Assembly (NCBI RefSeq): GCF_000332135.1
Contig: NZ_KB235896.1
Coordinates: 1-64,000 of the forward strand
Direction of reading: 5' to 3'
From: Anabaena sp. PCC 7108
GTDB taxonomy: Bacteria > Cyanobacteriota > Cyanobacteriia > Cyanobacteriales > Nostocaceae
Length of the DNA: 64,000 bases
Shown: one piece after another, positions 17,427 through 25,957 of the stretch
How positions within the stretch are numbered: position 1 is the first letter of the stretch
How the letters are laid out: the number at the start of each line of letters is the position of its first letter
Made by a program: the position numbers and the translations under genes
Notes under the pieces: generated by a model
What the model saw: the letters and a program-made list of their open reading frames with translations, nothing else
Told to the model about the DNA's origin: nothing
Database searches by the model: none

Positions 17427-17873
17427 TTATGATGTAGCATCATTTATCATACGTCGTAAATCATCAAGTGGTGATTCTGGTTCTTCAATTTCTGTTATTT
17501 GTTCAAGTTCTCGTTCGTCAGGACAAAATTCTAGAGATACCTCAAGATTAATTCTGACTTTTCCTTTTTGCCATCCTCCAGAACGCAATTTGAGTATTTC
17601 ACATGGTATTCCTTCATCAAACCATTTTTCATAAAGGATTCTATCCAGACTGCCAGTTATCACTCCTTTCTTGCCTATATGTTGTCTATTTATTGCAGGG
17701 ATATTTAAATTTAAATTTTCACTTTTGAACAAGTTTGTTAAGTCCTCTCCTAATTTTTTTTTATTGAATAAGTTCTTGATTTTTTCCTTTAATTTCTGGA
17801 TCTTAAACATTGCAGCACCACAAGAGATTGCATCATCCTCACTACAACTAATAAACTTAAACTTATCTTCCAT
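17427..17873 (-). CDS. KGK domain protein
   Basis: 148-aa protein of the KGK family, named for its conserved tripeptide, which is seen here in RSGGWQKGKVRINLEVSLEF near residue 105 and followed by CPDERELE. The family is found almost only in cyanobacteria and has no known function. N-terminal residues (FISCSEDDAISCGAAMFKI) are also typical; a Lys-rich helix follows. No signal peptide or membrane segment. The gene is bracketed by 37-bp inverted repeats (17384-17420 and 17883-17919) that contain nothing else, so it looks like a cargo of a small non-autonomous element, or a gene flanked by two independent STRRs. Confidence 0.8.
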   Translation of the reverse strand: MEDKFKFISCSEDDAISCGAAMFKIQKLKEKIKNLFNKKKLGEDLTNLFKSENLNLNIPAINRQHIGKKGVITGSLDRILYEKWFDEGIPCEILKLRSGGWQKGKVRINLEVSLEFCPDERELEQITEIEEPESPLDDLRRMINDATS

Positions 17874-17882
17874 ATCTTTCTT

Positions 17883-17919
17883 CCTTTGCGTCTTTGCTTC
17901 TTTGCGACTTTGCGCGAAA
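17883..17919. repeat. Right inverted-repeat arm beside KGK gene
   Basis: The inverted partner of 17384-17420 with three mismatches; the outer 20 bases are identical. It begins 10 bp upstream of the KGK start. Confidence 0.85.
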
Positions 17920-17994
17920 CCATAAAATTAGGTGAACACTGAAAACCCTGAATTCACCTAAAATATTATACTTCTTCTTCACCAATTAATTTAG

Positions 17995-20505
17995 CTACAT
18001 CACCCTCATAGAACCACGAGTTACACCCAATTGATTTTGCAATTTCAACTCTCTCCAAATTTGAGAACCTGTGATTTCTCCTTGCAAAAGTTGTTGATAA
18101 TAATCTATTGTTTTGATCACTTGTTCTGGTGTTTCGTTGAGAAATTCAATTCTCAAATGTTGTAAACCCAAACTTATTAATCTTTGTACATATTCTGCAC
18201 CAGTTTGTGCAGTGCCGTTATATACTGTATTTCGACATCCTGAATCTGCTTTAAGGATGTGTTCACTACCTACTCTATCTTTAATTTTGACTTCTTGTTT
18301 TTCACAAGGTCTACCACAATTGGTGTAATCTGTTCCTGTAGAGAGGAAAGCGCAAAACACGCAATGTTCCATATGAAACATTGGTATATGTTGATGTATT
18401 GTCACTTCAAAATTTTGTGCTGGGAAATTTGTAATTAAATCTTCAAGTTGGTTAATATTTAGGTCGTAAGATGCTGTTAATCGTTCTAAATTAAAGCGTT
18501 GTTCAAAGTAATCTGCTGTTAAAGGATTAGCAATATTTAAGGAAAAGTCAGCCACACATCTTTCATCAGCAAAATATTCTAATTGGTCATAATTTCTGAT
18601 TAAATAACCATCAGCATTCGCAGCGCGAACTTGTTTTAAAATCCAGGTTTCTCCAGATTTAGTTATCCGAGGTGGTGCTACAAAGATGCTGACATCTTCT
18701 TTACATTCCCGCACTATTTTTACTGCTTCTTGATAATTGCGAGGATTTTCAAATTCACAATAAACTGTTTTGATATCTGCTGTTAATGCTGCTTTTAGTT
18801 GTTTGATATTTCTAACTAAAACAATCAGAGAAGGTAAAGCTGGAATAGGTGTAGATTTAGAAGTAATTAAATCTTGCCATTTTGCATGATGATTTAATTG
18901 CCAAAATTTGGGTTTCTTCCTTAATTCTTCTAATTGAGAGACTATTTCCCGACGCATTCGGTTTAATTCACTCACGGGTAACATGATATTACCGTTGAGA
19001 TGATTAATGAAATTGTCTAAATAGAAAGGAGTATTTCCTAAACGTCCAAATTGTTCTTTTATCCTTTCTGTAGTCAGAGGTTTGGTGTGTGCTTCTACAA
19101 CCAATATTTCTGATTCTACTTGAACTATATTACCAAATTCATCACGAGCGATAGCAATTAATTTATCGCCAATTTCCCCATATACCTCTATATTAATAGG
19201 TTTAGGAAAATGTGGATTTTCTCCAGCATAACTTTGACGGATTTGTTTATCTAGTTCTGGATCATTTGTCTTCCAAACTTTATCACCTATATTTATCCGT
19301 CGAAAGTTCAAATTATTTTTGCCAAAACTTAATATTGCGTCTTTACCTTTTTGGATAACTGCATATATTCTTCCCCCTTCTTCCTTGGTTTCTGGATGTC
19401 CACAATCAAAAACAATCCCGTCCCCTGGTTTAACTGGTGCTTCCAGTTTCACGGTAATTTGTTCATTGTAAATGCGGGTAACTTCTCCTAAATAAACACC
19501 GCGTTTTTTTCCAAATCTCGCGTGAACCAGTTCTTGATTATTAATTCCCTCAAACCAACCTGTGTAGAGTCCGCGAGAAAATGCCATTTCTAAATTATAT
19601 TGGTCTTTTCTCCCATCAAATACCTTTTGTAGAGATTTTGAATGCAAAGTCTCGATATTAATTGTTGCTATTCTATCTAATGCTTTTCGATAAACTTGGG
19701 TAACGTTAGCAACATATTCTGGTGCTTTCAAACGTCCTTCTATTTTTAAACAAGTAACTCCAGATTTTACTAATTCAGGTAATACTTCCAACCCGGCTAA
19801 ATCTTGAGGACTAAGTAAATATTTGCGATTATCTAAATTGACAATTTCTCCATCTGCAATTAAATCATAAGGCATTCGGCAAGCTTGAGCGCATTCTCCC
19901 CGATTTGCAGAACGTCCTCCTAATGCTTCACTCGTTAAACATTGTCCAGAATACGCGACGCACAAAGCACCGTGGACGAAAACTTCTAAAGGTAAAGAAG
20001 TATTCTTTTGGGTAATTTGTTGTTGAATTTTATTAATTTCTGTAATCGAACATTCCCGCGCTAAAACTACCAATTGACAACCGAGAGATTTTGCAAATTC
20101 TACCCCCGCAGCACTGGTAATAGTCATCTGTGTTGAAGCGTGAATAGGAAAGTCTGGGGAAAGATGACGAATCAGCCGACAAATTCCTACATCTTGAACG
20201 ATGACAGCATCAACACCCGCAGAAATGATGGTTTTGAGGTATTGCTGTGCTTCCGTCAGTTCCTGGGGGAAAATCAGGGTATTCAGGGTGACGTAACCTT
20301 TGACTCCGCGTAGGTGCAGAAATTCCATTAATTCAGGTAAATCTGCTTCTGTGAAATTCTCAGCCCGCATTCTGGCGTTAAACTTATCTAAACCAAAGTA
20401 AATTGCATCTGCACCATTTTCTACTGCGGCTTTCGCGCATTCCCAATTACCCGCAGGTGCTAAGAGTTCGGGGAGTTTGAGGATAGGTGTGGAGATGCTT
20501 GTCAT
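17995..20505 (-). CDS. U32 family peptidase / RlhA-like tRNA-rRNA hydroxylase
   Basis: 836-aa member of the U32 family. The N-terminal TIM barrel begins LLAPAGNWECAKAAVENGADAIYFG, and the U32 signature is at residues ~193-215 (LGGRSANRGECAQACRMPYDL), whose Cys residues with others probably bind an iron-sulfur cluster. A middle DUF3656-type region and a second barrel follow, ending with another Cys cluster (HMEHCVFCAFLSTG, CGRPCEKQ). Proven members hydroxylate RNA: RlhA acts on 23S rRNA C2501 and TrhP on tRNA uridine, both using prephenate-linked chemistry, so RNA hydroxylation is a better guess than proteolysis. The long two-barrel form fits cyanobacterial versions. It stands alone. Confidence 0.88.
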   Translation of the reverse strand: MTSISTPILKLPELLAPAGNWECAKAAVENGADAIYFGLDKFNARMRAENFTEADLPELMEFLHLRGVKGYVTLNTLIFPQELTEAQQYLKTIISAGVDAVIVQDVGICRLIRHLSPDFPIHASTQMTITSAAGVEFAKSLGCQLVVLARECSITEINKIQQQITQKNTSLPLEVFVHGALCVAYSGQCLTSEALGGRSANRGECAQACRMPYDLIADGEIVNLDNRKYLLSPQDLAGLEVLPELVKSGVTCLKIEGRLKAPEYVANVTQVYRKALDRIATINIETLHSKSLQKVFDGRKDQYNLEMAFSRGLYTGWFEGINNQELVHARFGKKRGVYLGEVTRIYNEQITVKLEAPVKPGDGIVFDCGHPETKEEGGRIYAVIQKGKDAILSFGKNNLNFRRINIGDKVWKTNDPELDKQIRQSYAGENPHFPKPINIEVYGEIGDKLIAIARDEFGNIVQVESEILVVEAHTKPLTTERIKEQFGRLGNTPFYLDNFINHLNGNIMLPVSELNRMRREIVSQLEELRKKPKFWQLNHHAKWQDLITSKSTPIPALPSLIVLVRNIKQLKAALTADIKTVYCEFENPRNYQEAVKIVRECKEDVSIFVAPPRITKSGETWILKQVRAANADGYLIRNYDQLEYFADERCVADFSLNIANPLTADYFEQRFNLERLTASYDLNINQLEDLITNFPAQNFEVTIHQHIPMFHMEHCVFCAFLSTGTDYTNCGRPCEKQEVKIKDRVGSEHILKADSGCRNTVYNGTAQTGAEYVQRLISLGLQHLRIEFLNETPEQVIKTIDYYQQLLQGEITGSQIWRELKLQNQLGVTRGSMRVM

Positions 20506-20593
20506 TTGCTTTAGTCTGAGTGATGTGAGTTTATAGATTGTATCTAAGTTTTTTTGAAGATGGGGGGGTTTGCTTATTGAAAATATTACAAAA

Positions 20594-21244
20594 TTATAAG
20601 TCGTATAAATTCTTAAACCAATTTATAAATCCTTGCACTTTGGGAGTTTGTGGATTTAAAATATTGTACTTGATAGCTTGATGTATTTGTCTCCCTGGTT
20701 CATCTTGCCATGCTAACCAAGTGTAAATTTCCGCTTTATCAATATAAGATTCTTTAAATGTTGCTCCTTTATTTTTTGCCTCTTTTGCTACCTCCTGTGC
20801 ATATACCCAAAGTTCTTCTCCTTGTTCTGGAATCATATAACCTAAAAAAGTTTCTAACATCCCTTCTATGATGTTATCTGGCATAAGCCAAACACCAAAT
20901 TTCTTATCATCTGGTGTGTTAATAATTAATCCTGTTTCTGGTATTTCTTCAGGAAGATTAGGAATATTTGACACACAAGCATTTCTGATACTTTGCCAAC
21001 GTAAAGACGCATCATCATCTGCATCTACCATTAAACCTAAATGTGTGCATCTTCCAGTTTGTAATTCTGTATATATAAGATCAGCAGTAATGTTTTCATA
21101 ACCTCCACATTCTTGAATTGATATAATTGATTCTTCTTTCTTTTCACCCCAAGTAATTCCATTTTTTTCAATTAATTCTGGTATAACTCGTAAATCATCT
21201 TGACCTTCAACTAACAACTTCTTGGGGTTATAATGTTTTGCCAT
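20594..21244 (-). CDS. DUF3226 protein (Toprim-like nuclease candidate)
   Basis: 216-aa protein of the DUF3226 family. The N-terminus reads KLLVEGQDDLRVIPELI, where the Glu fits the conserved Toprim Glu, and residues ~72-82 read LGLMVDADDDA, matching the Toprim DxD. The C-terminal half has a helical WLAWQDEPGRQIHQAIKY and PQVQGFINWF-like segment seen in family members. Start codon follows the stop of the upstream ATPase gene by two bases (stop TAG 21247-21249, ATG 21242-21244), so the two are translationally coupled. With an ABC-like ATPase partner this resembles two-gene anti-phage modules such as PARIS (AAA plus DUF4435), but identity with any described system is not shown. Confidence 0.8.
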   Translation of the reverse strand: MAKHYNPKKLLVEGQDDLRVIPELIEKNGITWGEKKEESIISIQECGGYENITADLIYTELQTGRCTHLGLMVDADDDASLRWQSIRNACVSNIPNLPEEIPETGLIINTPDDKKFGVWLMPDNIIEGMLETFLGYMIPEQGEELWVYAQEVAKEAKNKGATFKESYIDKAEIYTWLAWQDEPGRQIHQAIKYNILNPQTPKVQGFINWFKNLYDL

Positions 21245-21246
21245 TG

Positions 21247-22392
21247 CTAACGTACCTCAAGTTCTCTTTCAGCAGCAATGGCAATTTGCTTTTCAGTAAA
21301 AACTATACTTTTTTCTTTACCTTTTTCAATTCTATGAATTCTAATACCATCATCAGTTGCATCTTCTTGTTCTGCGATATCAGCTAAACTTTTCCAACAA
21401 TCACTATTATGTGTAGTTGCAAAAACTTGTACATTTAATTTTTTCGCTGTATCCCAAATCATTTTCCACATATCGGACATAGCAGTAAAATGAAGTCCTG
21501 TATCTATTTCATCTACAAATAAATAACCATCTTTAGCGCATACGGTAGACAATGTAAGTCCTAAAATCCTCCAAATTCCATCTCCCATACTACCAATTGG
21601 TACACGCTTACCATCAGAAAGAAGCACAAGAAAACCACCCCGCGAATCTAAGGAATATCTTAATTTTTGAGAACTAACTGGAGCAATACGTTGAATTTTA
21701 GAGTCTATTCTCTGAAGTGCCTCCTCTACAATTTTTTCTTTAGGGGTTAATACTAACTGATCAAATAGCTCAATCATTTCCTCAGTTTTTAAAGAAGATG
21801 ATTTAATAAATTGCGTTTTTGGTGTTCTACTTGCACTTAAACTTTTCCTATGACGGAACATCATAATAGAGTCTATAGGAAGTCCACCGTCAGGTGATAT
21901 ATATAATGGTAATTTCTCTGATGGTTGCTCATCTCGTATCCATGTAACAATAAAGCCAAGTTTCTTTAAATCATCAAAAAATTCATCATTTGAACTAACT
22001 TGTTTTTCGGAAATATTAGTTTCATCATAACCATAGCTGGTATTATTTGCACGAAGCATGGCTATCAATATATCAAATTTTTCCTGAGTATTGTCGTTAA
22101 TAACTGATATAGAAAGTTTGCTCCCAGGTTCTATCTCATGACCATAAAAAAGGTGACGAATATCAAGTTGACGCTCTCCTTTACCATCATCACTCCACAA
22201 ATACTCACCTCGGTTAATCATTATCTCACCAAGTGGTTCAAGATTAGTACCTGAACATAAAAGTTGAATAGCTTCCAGTATTGATGTTTTTCCGCTATTA
22301 TTGTCACCAACAAGCAGATTAATTCTACCAAGCTGCTGAAGTTCAAAAGATTTGAAACCTCGAAAATTCTCTATTTTTACGCTCTTCAACAT
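21247..22392 (-). CDS. AAA/ABC-type ATPase, partner of DUF3226 protein
   Basis: 381-aa SMC/ABC-like ATPase of the AAA15/AAA_21 kind. Walker A is VGDNNSGKTSILEA near residue 32, the signature region is SMGDGIWRILG, Walker B is GYLFVDEIDTGLHF, and the H-loop region is FATTHNSDCW. The middle is the family's variable insertion. The start is placed at the ATG at 22392 (MLKSVKIENFRGFKSF); a TTG seven codons upstream is also in frame. It is the first gene of the coupled pair with DUF3226. ATPases of this kind sense invader DNA or proteins and activate a Toprim nuclease partner in several defence systems. Confidence 0.85.
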   Translation of the reverse strand: MLKSVKIENFRGFKSFELQQLGRINLLVGDNNSGKTSILEAIQLLCSGTNLEPLGEIMINRGEYLWSDDGKGERQLDIRHLFYGHEIEPGSKLSISVINDNTQEKFDILIAMLRANNTSYGYDETNISEKQVSSNDEFFDDLKKLGFIVTWIRDEQPSEKLPLYISPDGGLPIDSIMMFRHRKSLSASRTPKTQFIKSSSLKTEEMIELFDQLVLTPKEKIVEEALQRIDSKIQRIAPVSSQKLRYSLDSRGGFLVLLSDGKRVPIGSMGDGIWRILGLTLSTVCAKDGYLFVDEIDTGLHFTAMSDMWKMIWDTAKKLNVQVFATTHNSDCWKSLADIAEQEDATDDGIRIHRIEKGKEKSIVFTEKQIAIAAERELEVR

Positions 22393-22599
22393 AACTTTCC
22401 TAACTAGAGACAACAGAGCAAGAACTGTTATTCATATCAGCACTGCTGACACCTCCTACTCTAGCAAAAATAGAAAATTATCAATAGTTGTATAAAAAAT
22501 TAGATAGTAAAATGTAAAAAAGTATAATAGATACCCTAAATAATCTACAATCAGGAACTAAACTGTTTTCTTGCCCTAACTCGGTAAAATAGTATATTT

Positions 22600-23652
22600 A
22601 TGCAAATTAATGTCAAAATATTTACTGTTAACAAGCGGTTTCCCTTAACAATTAGTCGAGGAACAACGGCACAGACGACAAATGTATGGGTGCAAATTTC
22701 CGAAGATGGAATTGCAGGTTGGGGAGAAGCATCACCCTTTGGTGTTGGTAATCATCGGCAATCTACTGATACTATCCAAGAAAGTTTGCTGCAAATTACA
22801 CCAATATTGCAAAAATTCCACCCTTGGCAAAGGCAGGAAATTGAAGAATTATTAACTCAAAAGCGAGTTCCATCGGCTGTGAGGGCGGCTTTAGATATGG
22901 CGCTGTATGATTGGATGGGTAAGAGTGTAAACTTACCTCTGTGGCAAATTTGGGGGTTAAATCGAGATGCTATAGTCCCCACTTCGGTGACAATTGGCAT
23001 TAATTCCCCAGCAGGTGCAGCGGCTAGAGCGCGAGACTGGTTACAATTTATGGATGTTGGTTTGTTCAAAGTCAAGTTAGGATCGACCGAAGGAATAAAT
23101 GCCGATAGACAAATGCTATTAGCTGTGCGTGAAGAAATTACCGGAAAAGAGTTATTTGTAGATGCTAACGGTGGTTGGAGTTTAGCAGATGCGATCGCCA
23201 TGTCTCTTTGGTTAGCTGATTTGGGTATAAAATATATAGAACAGCCATTACCACGTGGACAGGAAACACACTTAGCCACGCTCAAGGAGCATTCACCTTT
23301 ACCCATCTTTGTCGATGAAAGTTGCTTTACTAGCGCAGATATTCCCGAATTAGCCAATTATGTAGATGGAATTAATATCAAATTGATGAAATCTGGTGGA
23401 TTAAGTGAAGCCATGGGAATGGTACATACAGCAAAGGCGCATGATTTAAAAGTGATGTTTGGCTGTTATTCTGATAGTACTTTGGCAAATACAGCAGCAT
23501 CACAGCTTGCACCCCTAGCTGATTATTTAGATTTAGATAGTCACCTGAACTTAATTGATGACCCATTTACGGGTGCATTAGTCAAAGAAGGACGAATTTT
23601 GCCGAACGATTTACCTGGTTTGGGGGTACAATATAGTGCGTTTGCCGCTTAA
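22600..23652 (+). CDS. Enolase-superfamily epimerase/racemase (dipeptide epimerase or DgcA-like)
   Basis: 350-aa mandelate-racemase/muconate-lactonizing family enzyme. Catalytic features: the KxK motif in LFKVKLGS near residue 160, metal ligands in FVDANGGW, YIEQPLPRGQE and FVDESCF, and the second catalytic Lys in GINIKLMKSGGLSEA. This fits the L-Ala-D/L-Glu dipeptide epimerase subgroup, which recycles murein peptides. Its stop overlaps the start of a DUF1611 gene by 17 nt; the same pairing is known from D-glutamate catabolism, where DgcA (this fold) racemises N-acyl-glutamate and DgcN is DUF1611. Which substrate applies here cannot be decided by eye. Confidence 0.9.
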   Translation: MQINVKIFTVNKRFPLTISRGTTAQTTNVWVQISEDGIAGWGEASPFGVGNHRQSTDTIQESLLQITPILQKFHPWQRQEIEELLTQKRVPSAVRAALDMALYDWMGKSVNLPLWQIWGLNRDAIVPTSVTIGINSPAGAAARARDWLQFMDVGLFKVKLGSTEGINADRQMLLAVREEITGKELFVDANGGWSLADAIAMSLWLADLGIKYIEQPLPRGQETHLATLKEHSPLPIFVDESCFTSADIPELANYVDGINIKLMKSGGLSEAMGMVHTAKAHDLKVMFGCYSDSTLANTAASQLAPLADYLDLDSHLNLIDDPFTGALVKEGRILPNDLPGLGVQYSAFAA

Positions 23653-24682
23653 TCAAAGAACAGCAATTTTACTGCATGAAGGACTGAGTGGAACTAATGG
23701 TAAAACGGGGTTATCAATTTTACGCTACAGTGAAGCCCCAGTTGTGGCAGTCATAGATCGGGAATCTGTTGGTAAATCTTTACCAGAATTAACAGGTATC
23801 AAGCGTGATGTGCCGATTGTAGCATCTTTAACCGCAGCGTTGCAGTACAATCCAGAAGTGCTGGTAATTGGTATCGCTCCCAAAGGTGGTTTAGTCCCAG
23901 ATAATTACTGGCCTGACATTAAAGATGCTCTAAAAGCAGGAATGTCTTTGGTGAATGGTTTACACACACCTCTAGCTAATATCCCGGATTTAAATGCTCT
24001 ACTAAAACCAGGACAGATCATTTGGGATGTGCGAAAAGAACCAGCTAATTTAGATGTAGCTTCAGGGTTAGCACGGAGTCTTCCCTGTCGTCGGGTATTG
24101 ACGGTGGGTACGGATATGGCTATTGGCAAAATGTCCACTAGCTTAGAATTACATTGGGCTGCAAAATTGCGAGGTTGGCGTTCTAAGTTTTTGGCAACTG
24201 GTCAAACTGGGTTAATGTTAGAAGGTGATGGTGTCGCTTTGGATGCTGTCCGCGTGGACTTTGCTGCGGGTGCTGTAGAACAACTAGTGATGCGGTTTGG
24301 TAAACACTACGATATTCTGCAAATTGAAGGACAAGGTTCTCTATTACACCCTGGTTCAACAGCCACTTTACCGTTAATTCGAGGTTCTCAACCAACCCAT
24401 TTAATACTAGTTCATCAAGCCGGACAAACTCATAATCGCAATAATCCTCATGTGCCAATTCCACCTTTACCAGAAGTAATTCGGATGTATGAAATAGTGG
24501 CTAGTGCGGGGGGTGCTTTTGCTAAAGTTCCTGTGGTGGGAATAGCTTTGAATACTAGATATTTAGATGAATCTGGGTCTAAGGATGCGATCGCTCAAAC
24601 TATAGCTGAAACTGGTCTACCTTGCACAGACCCTGTGCGTTTTAATGCTGGAGTTTTATTAGATGCAGTGATGCGGAATTAA
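23636..24682 (+). CDS. DUF1611 protein (DgcN-like, P-loop)
   Basis: 348-aa protein of the DUF1611/COG3367 family. An N-terminal Rossmann-like domain (APVVAVIDRESVGKSL) is followed by a C-terminal P-loop domain whose nucleotide site reads VGTDMAIGKMSTSLEL near residue 155, with SKFLATGQTG downstream. In marine bacteria DgcN acts with the enolase-type DgcA in D-glutamate catabolism, reported as the N-acylating partner. The gene begins inside the end of the epimerase gene, so they are co-translated. The start (GTG in context tatagtgcgtttgcc) rests on this overlap and the family N-terminus RTAILLHEG. A role in murein amino-acid recycling is inferred. Confidence 0.88.
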   Translation: MRLPLNQRTAILLHEGLSGTNGKTGLSILRYSEAPVVAVIDRESVGKSLPELTGIKRDVPIVASLTAALQYNPEVLVIGIAPKGGLVPDNYWPDIKDALKAGMSLVNGLHTPLANIPDLNALLKPGQIIWDVRKEPANLDVASGLARSLPCRRVLTVGTDMAIGKMSTSLELHWAAKLRGWRSKFLATGQTGLMLEGDGVALDAVRVDFAAGAVEQLVMRFGKHYDILQIEGQGSLLHPGSTATLPLIRGSQPTHLILVHQAGQTHNRNNPHVPIPPLPEVIRMYEIVASAGGAFAKVPVVGIALNTRYLDESGSKDAIAQTIAETGLPCTDPVRFNAGVLLDAVMRN

Positions 24683-24803
24683 ACCCCTCATACAGACGTT
24701 GTAGACAACATCTCTAAAAAAAGAAAAAAAATTAACTTCTGATGCGAACCAAATATAAAATTCTCCGTCACTGGAGGTATGAAGAGATTTTAGAGGTTAA
24801 GTT

Positions 24804-25568
24804 ATGTTATTTTCACCACGCCAAGTTTTATGTTTGAGTAGTCTGAGTTTATCCTTATTTCTTGGCAATTCTGTAGCCTTTGCCCAAACTGACAGTGTTG
24901 TTGTACCAACAGTACCTTCAGGCTCATCAACACCAGTAGATACATCTACAGATACGCCGATTAATACTACCTCTGATAATGGGGCAAGATTTAGCTGCCA
25001 ATTTTATAATGGTAAATATACCGTTATGTATCAACCACAAAGTCAACCAGGGCAATTCTTTGCTTGGGCTGCACCAGCTTCTTTAGGTGGTGGTTGGACT
25101 CCCCAAAAGCGTTGTCAAGCGATCGCCTCTCGTTTAGAATTATATCGCCCCGATGGCTTACAAGAACTAGATATAGCCAGAGAAAATAACGAAAACATTA
25201 TCTGTGTCACCACTGAAGCTAACTCCGCTTGTCGAATTCTCCTCACAGTCCCCCGTGATAAAGACCCCTACGCTATTCGCAGTAGTGTTTTTAACAACTT
25301 ATCCAGTGCTGACAGCGGACAGCAAACCATAGCTGTGAATACTTATACCAATCGGAGTGGGGGAAGCACAAATGAATTATACAATTTAGGTCGCACACTC
25401 CTAGGTGGTAACAACCGGGTAAATTCATCCAGAGGTGGAATTAATTTGAAACCTTTCCTAGATCCCCAGGATGGTGGTACAGCCAAAAACCTCCGAAATG
25501 GTGTATCAATTGGTCGTCAGTCTCAACCACAGAACCGTACCATTCTCAATCCTCGTTTATTCCGCTAA
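24804..25568 (+). CDS. COP23 domain protein, exported
   Basis: 254-aa secreted or periplasmic protein with a signal peptide ending near AFAQ (residue ~28), a Ser/Thr/Pro-rich linker, and the COP23 domain (about residues 52-165: FSCQFYNGKYTVMYQP, QKRCQAIASRLELY, ENIICVTTEANSACRILLTV) with four conserved Cys likely forming disulfides. COP23 was described as a circadian-oscillating, membrane-associated protein in Cyanothece and is cyanobacteria-specific; function unknown. The Asn/Gly-rich C-terminal tail is not conserved. A hairpin terminator follows at 25608-25641. Confidence 0.9.
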   Translation: MLFSPRQVLCLSSLSLSLFLGNSVAFAQTDSVVVPTVPSGSSTPVDTSTDTPINTTSDNGARFSCQFYNGKYTVMYQPQSQPGQFFAWAAPASLGGGWTPQKRCQAIASRLELYRPDGLQELDIARENNENIICVTTEANSACRILLTVPRDKDPYAIRSSVFNNLSSADSGQQTIAVNTYTNRSGGSTNELYNLGRTLLGGNNRVNSSRGGINLKPFLDPQDGGTAKNLRNGVSIGRQSQPQNRTILNPRLFR

Positions 25569-25957
25569 GTTGTTTTCGGTTAACTCATCATTAATAAGTA
25601 CAATTTTAGCTTCTTTGTTTGTATGTATAAAGAAGCTTTCGCATTTTGTTAGTCTTAAACCCTAAATATTATAAATTTTCAGTAAAAAAATTATCCTCTT
25701 TCTCGACGATTACAGGTTTTCATCTTACAGTAAGTGATGAGAAGTTAACAAACATCAGGATTTGTCTAGAGCTAAGGGTAAGACCATTAGTTTCTAAGTG
25801 ACTGTCATCTAGACTAAATAGATCAACGTCAATAATTAAAAGTTTGTAGTCAGGGCTTCAGCCCTAAACCAACTTACTTAGCAGAATTTGACTGTTTCTT
25901 TGTGGCAATTTTGAGTTTAGATAAACACAGTGTAAACATTGTAACCAGGAACAAATT
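25569..25957. other. Intergenic region, no gene
   Basis: It carries the terminator-like hairpin of the COP23 gene and a short repeat with CAGGGCTTCAGCCCT (near 25853-25867), a perfect palindrome-like foldback common in cyanobacterial intergenic DNA. The promoter of the RTX gene should lie in the last 100 bases. Confidence 0.5.
25608..25641 (+). terminator. Hairpin terminator after COP23 gene
   Basis: A 9-bp perfect stem (AGCTTCTTT / AAAGAAGCT) followed by TTTC, 40 bp after the COP23 stop. Rho-independent style, with a weak T-tract. Confidence 0.55.

Noticed and set aside
20594-21244. Identification as PARIS AriB
   Set aside because: The Toprim-like motifs are similar, but the family is DUF3226, not DUF4435, so the name is not justified without structural comparison.
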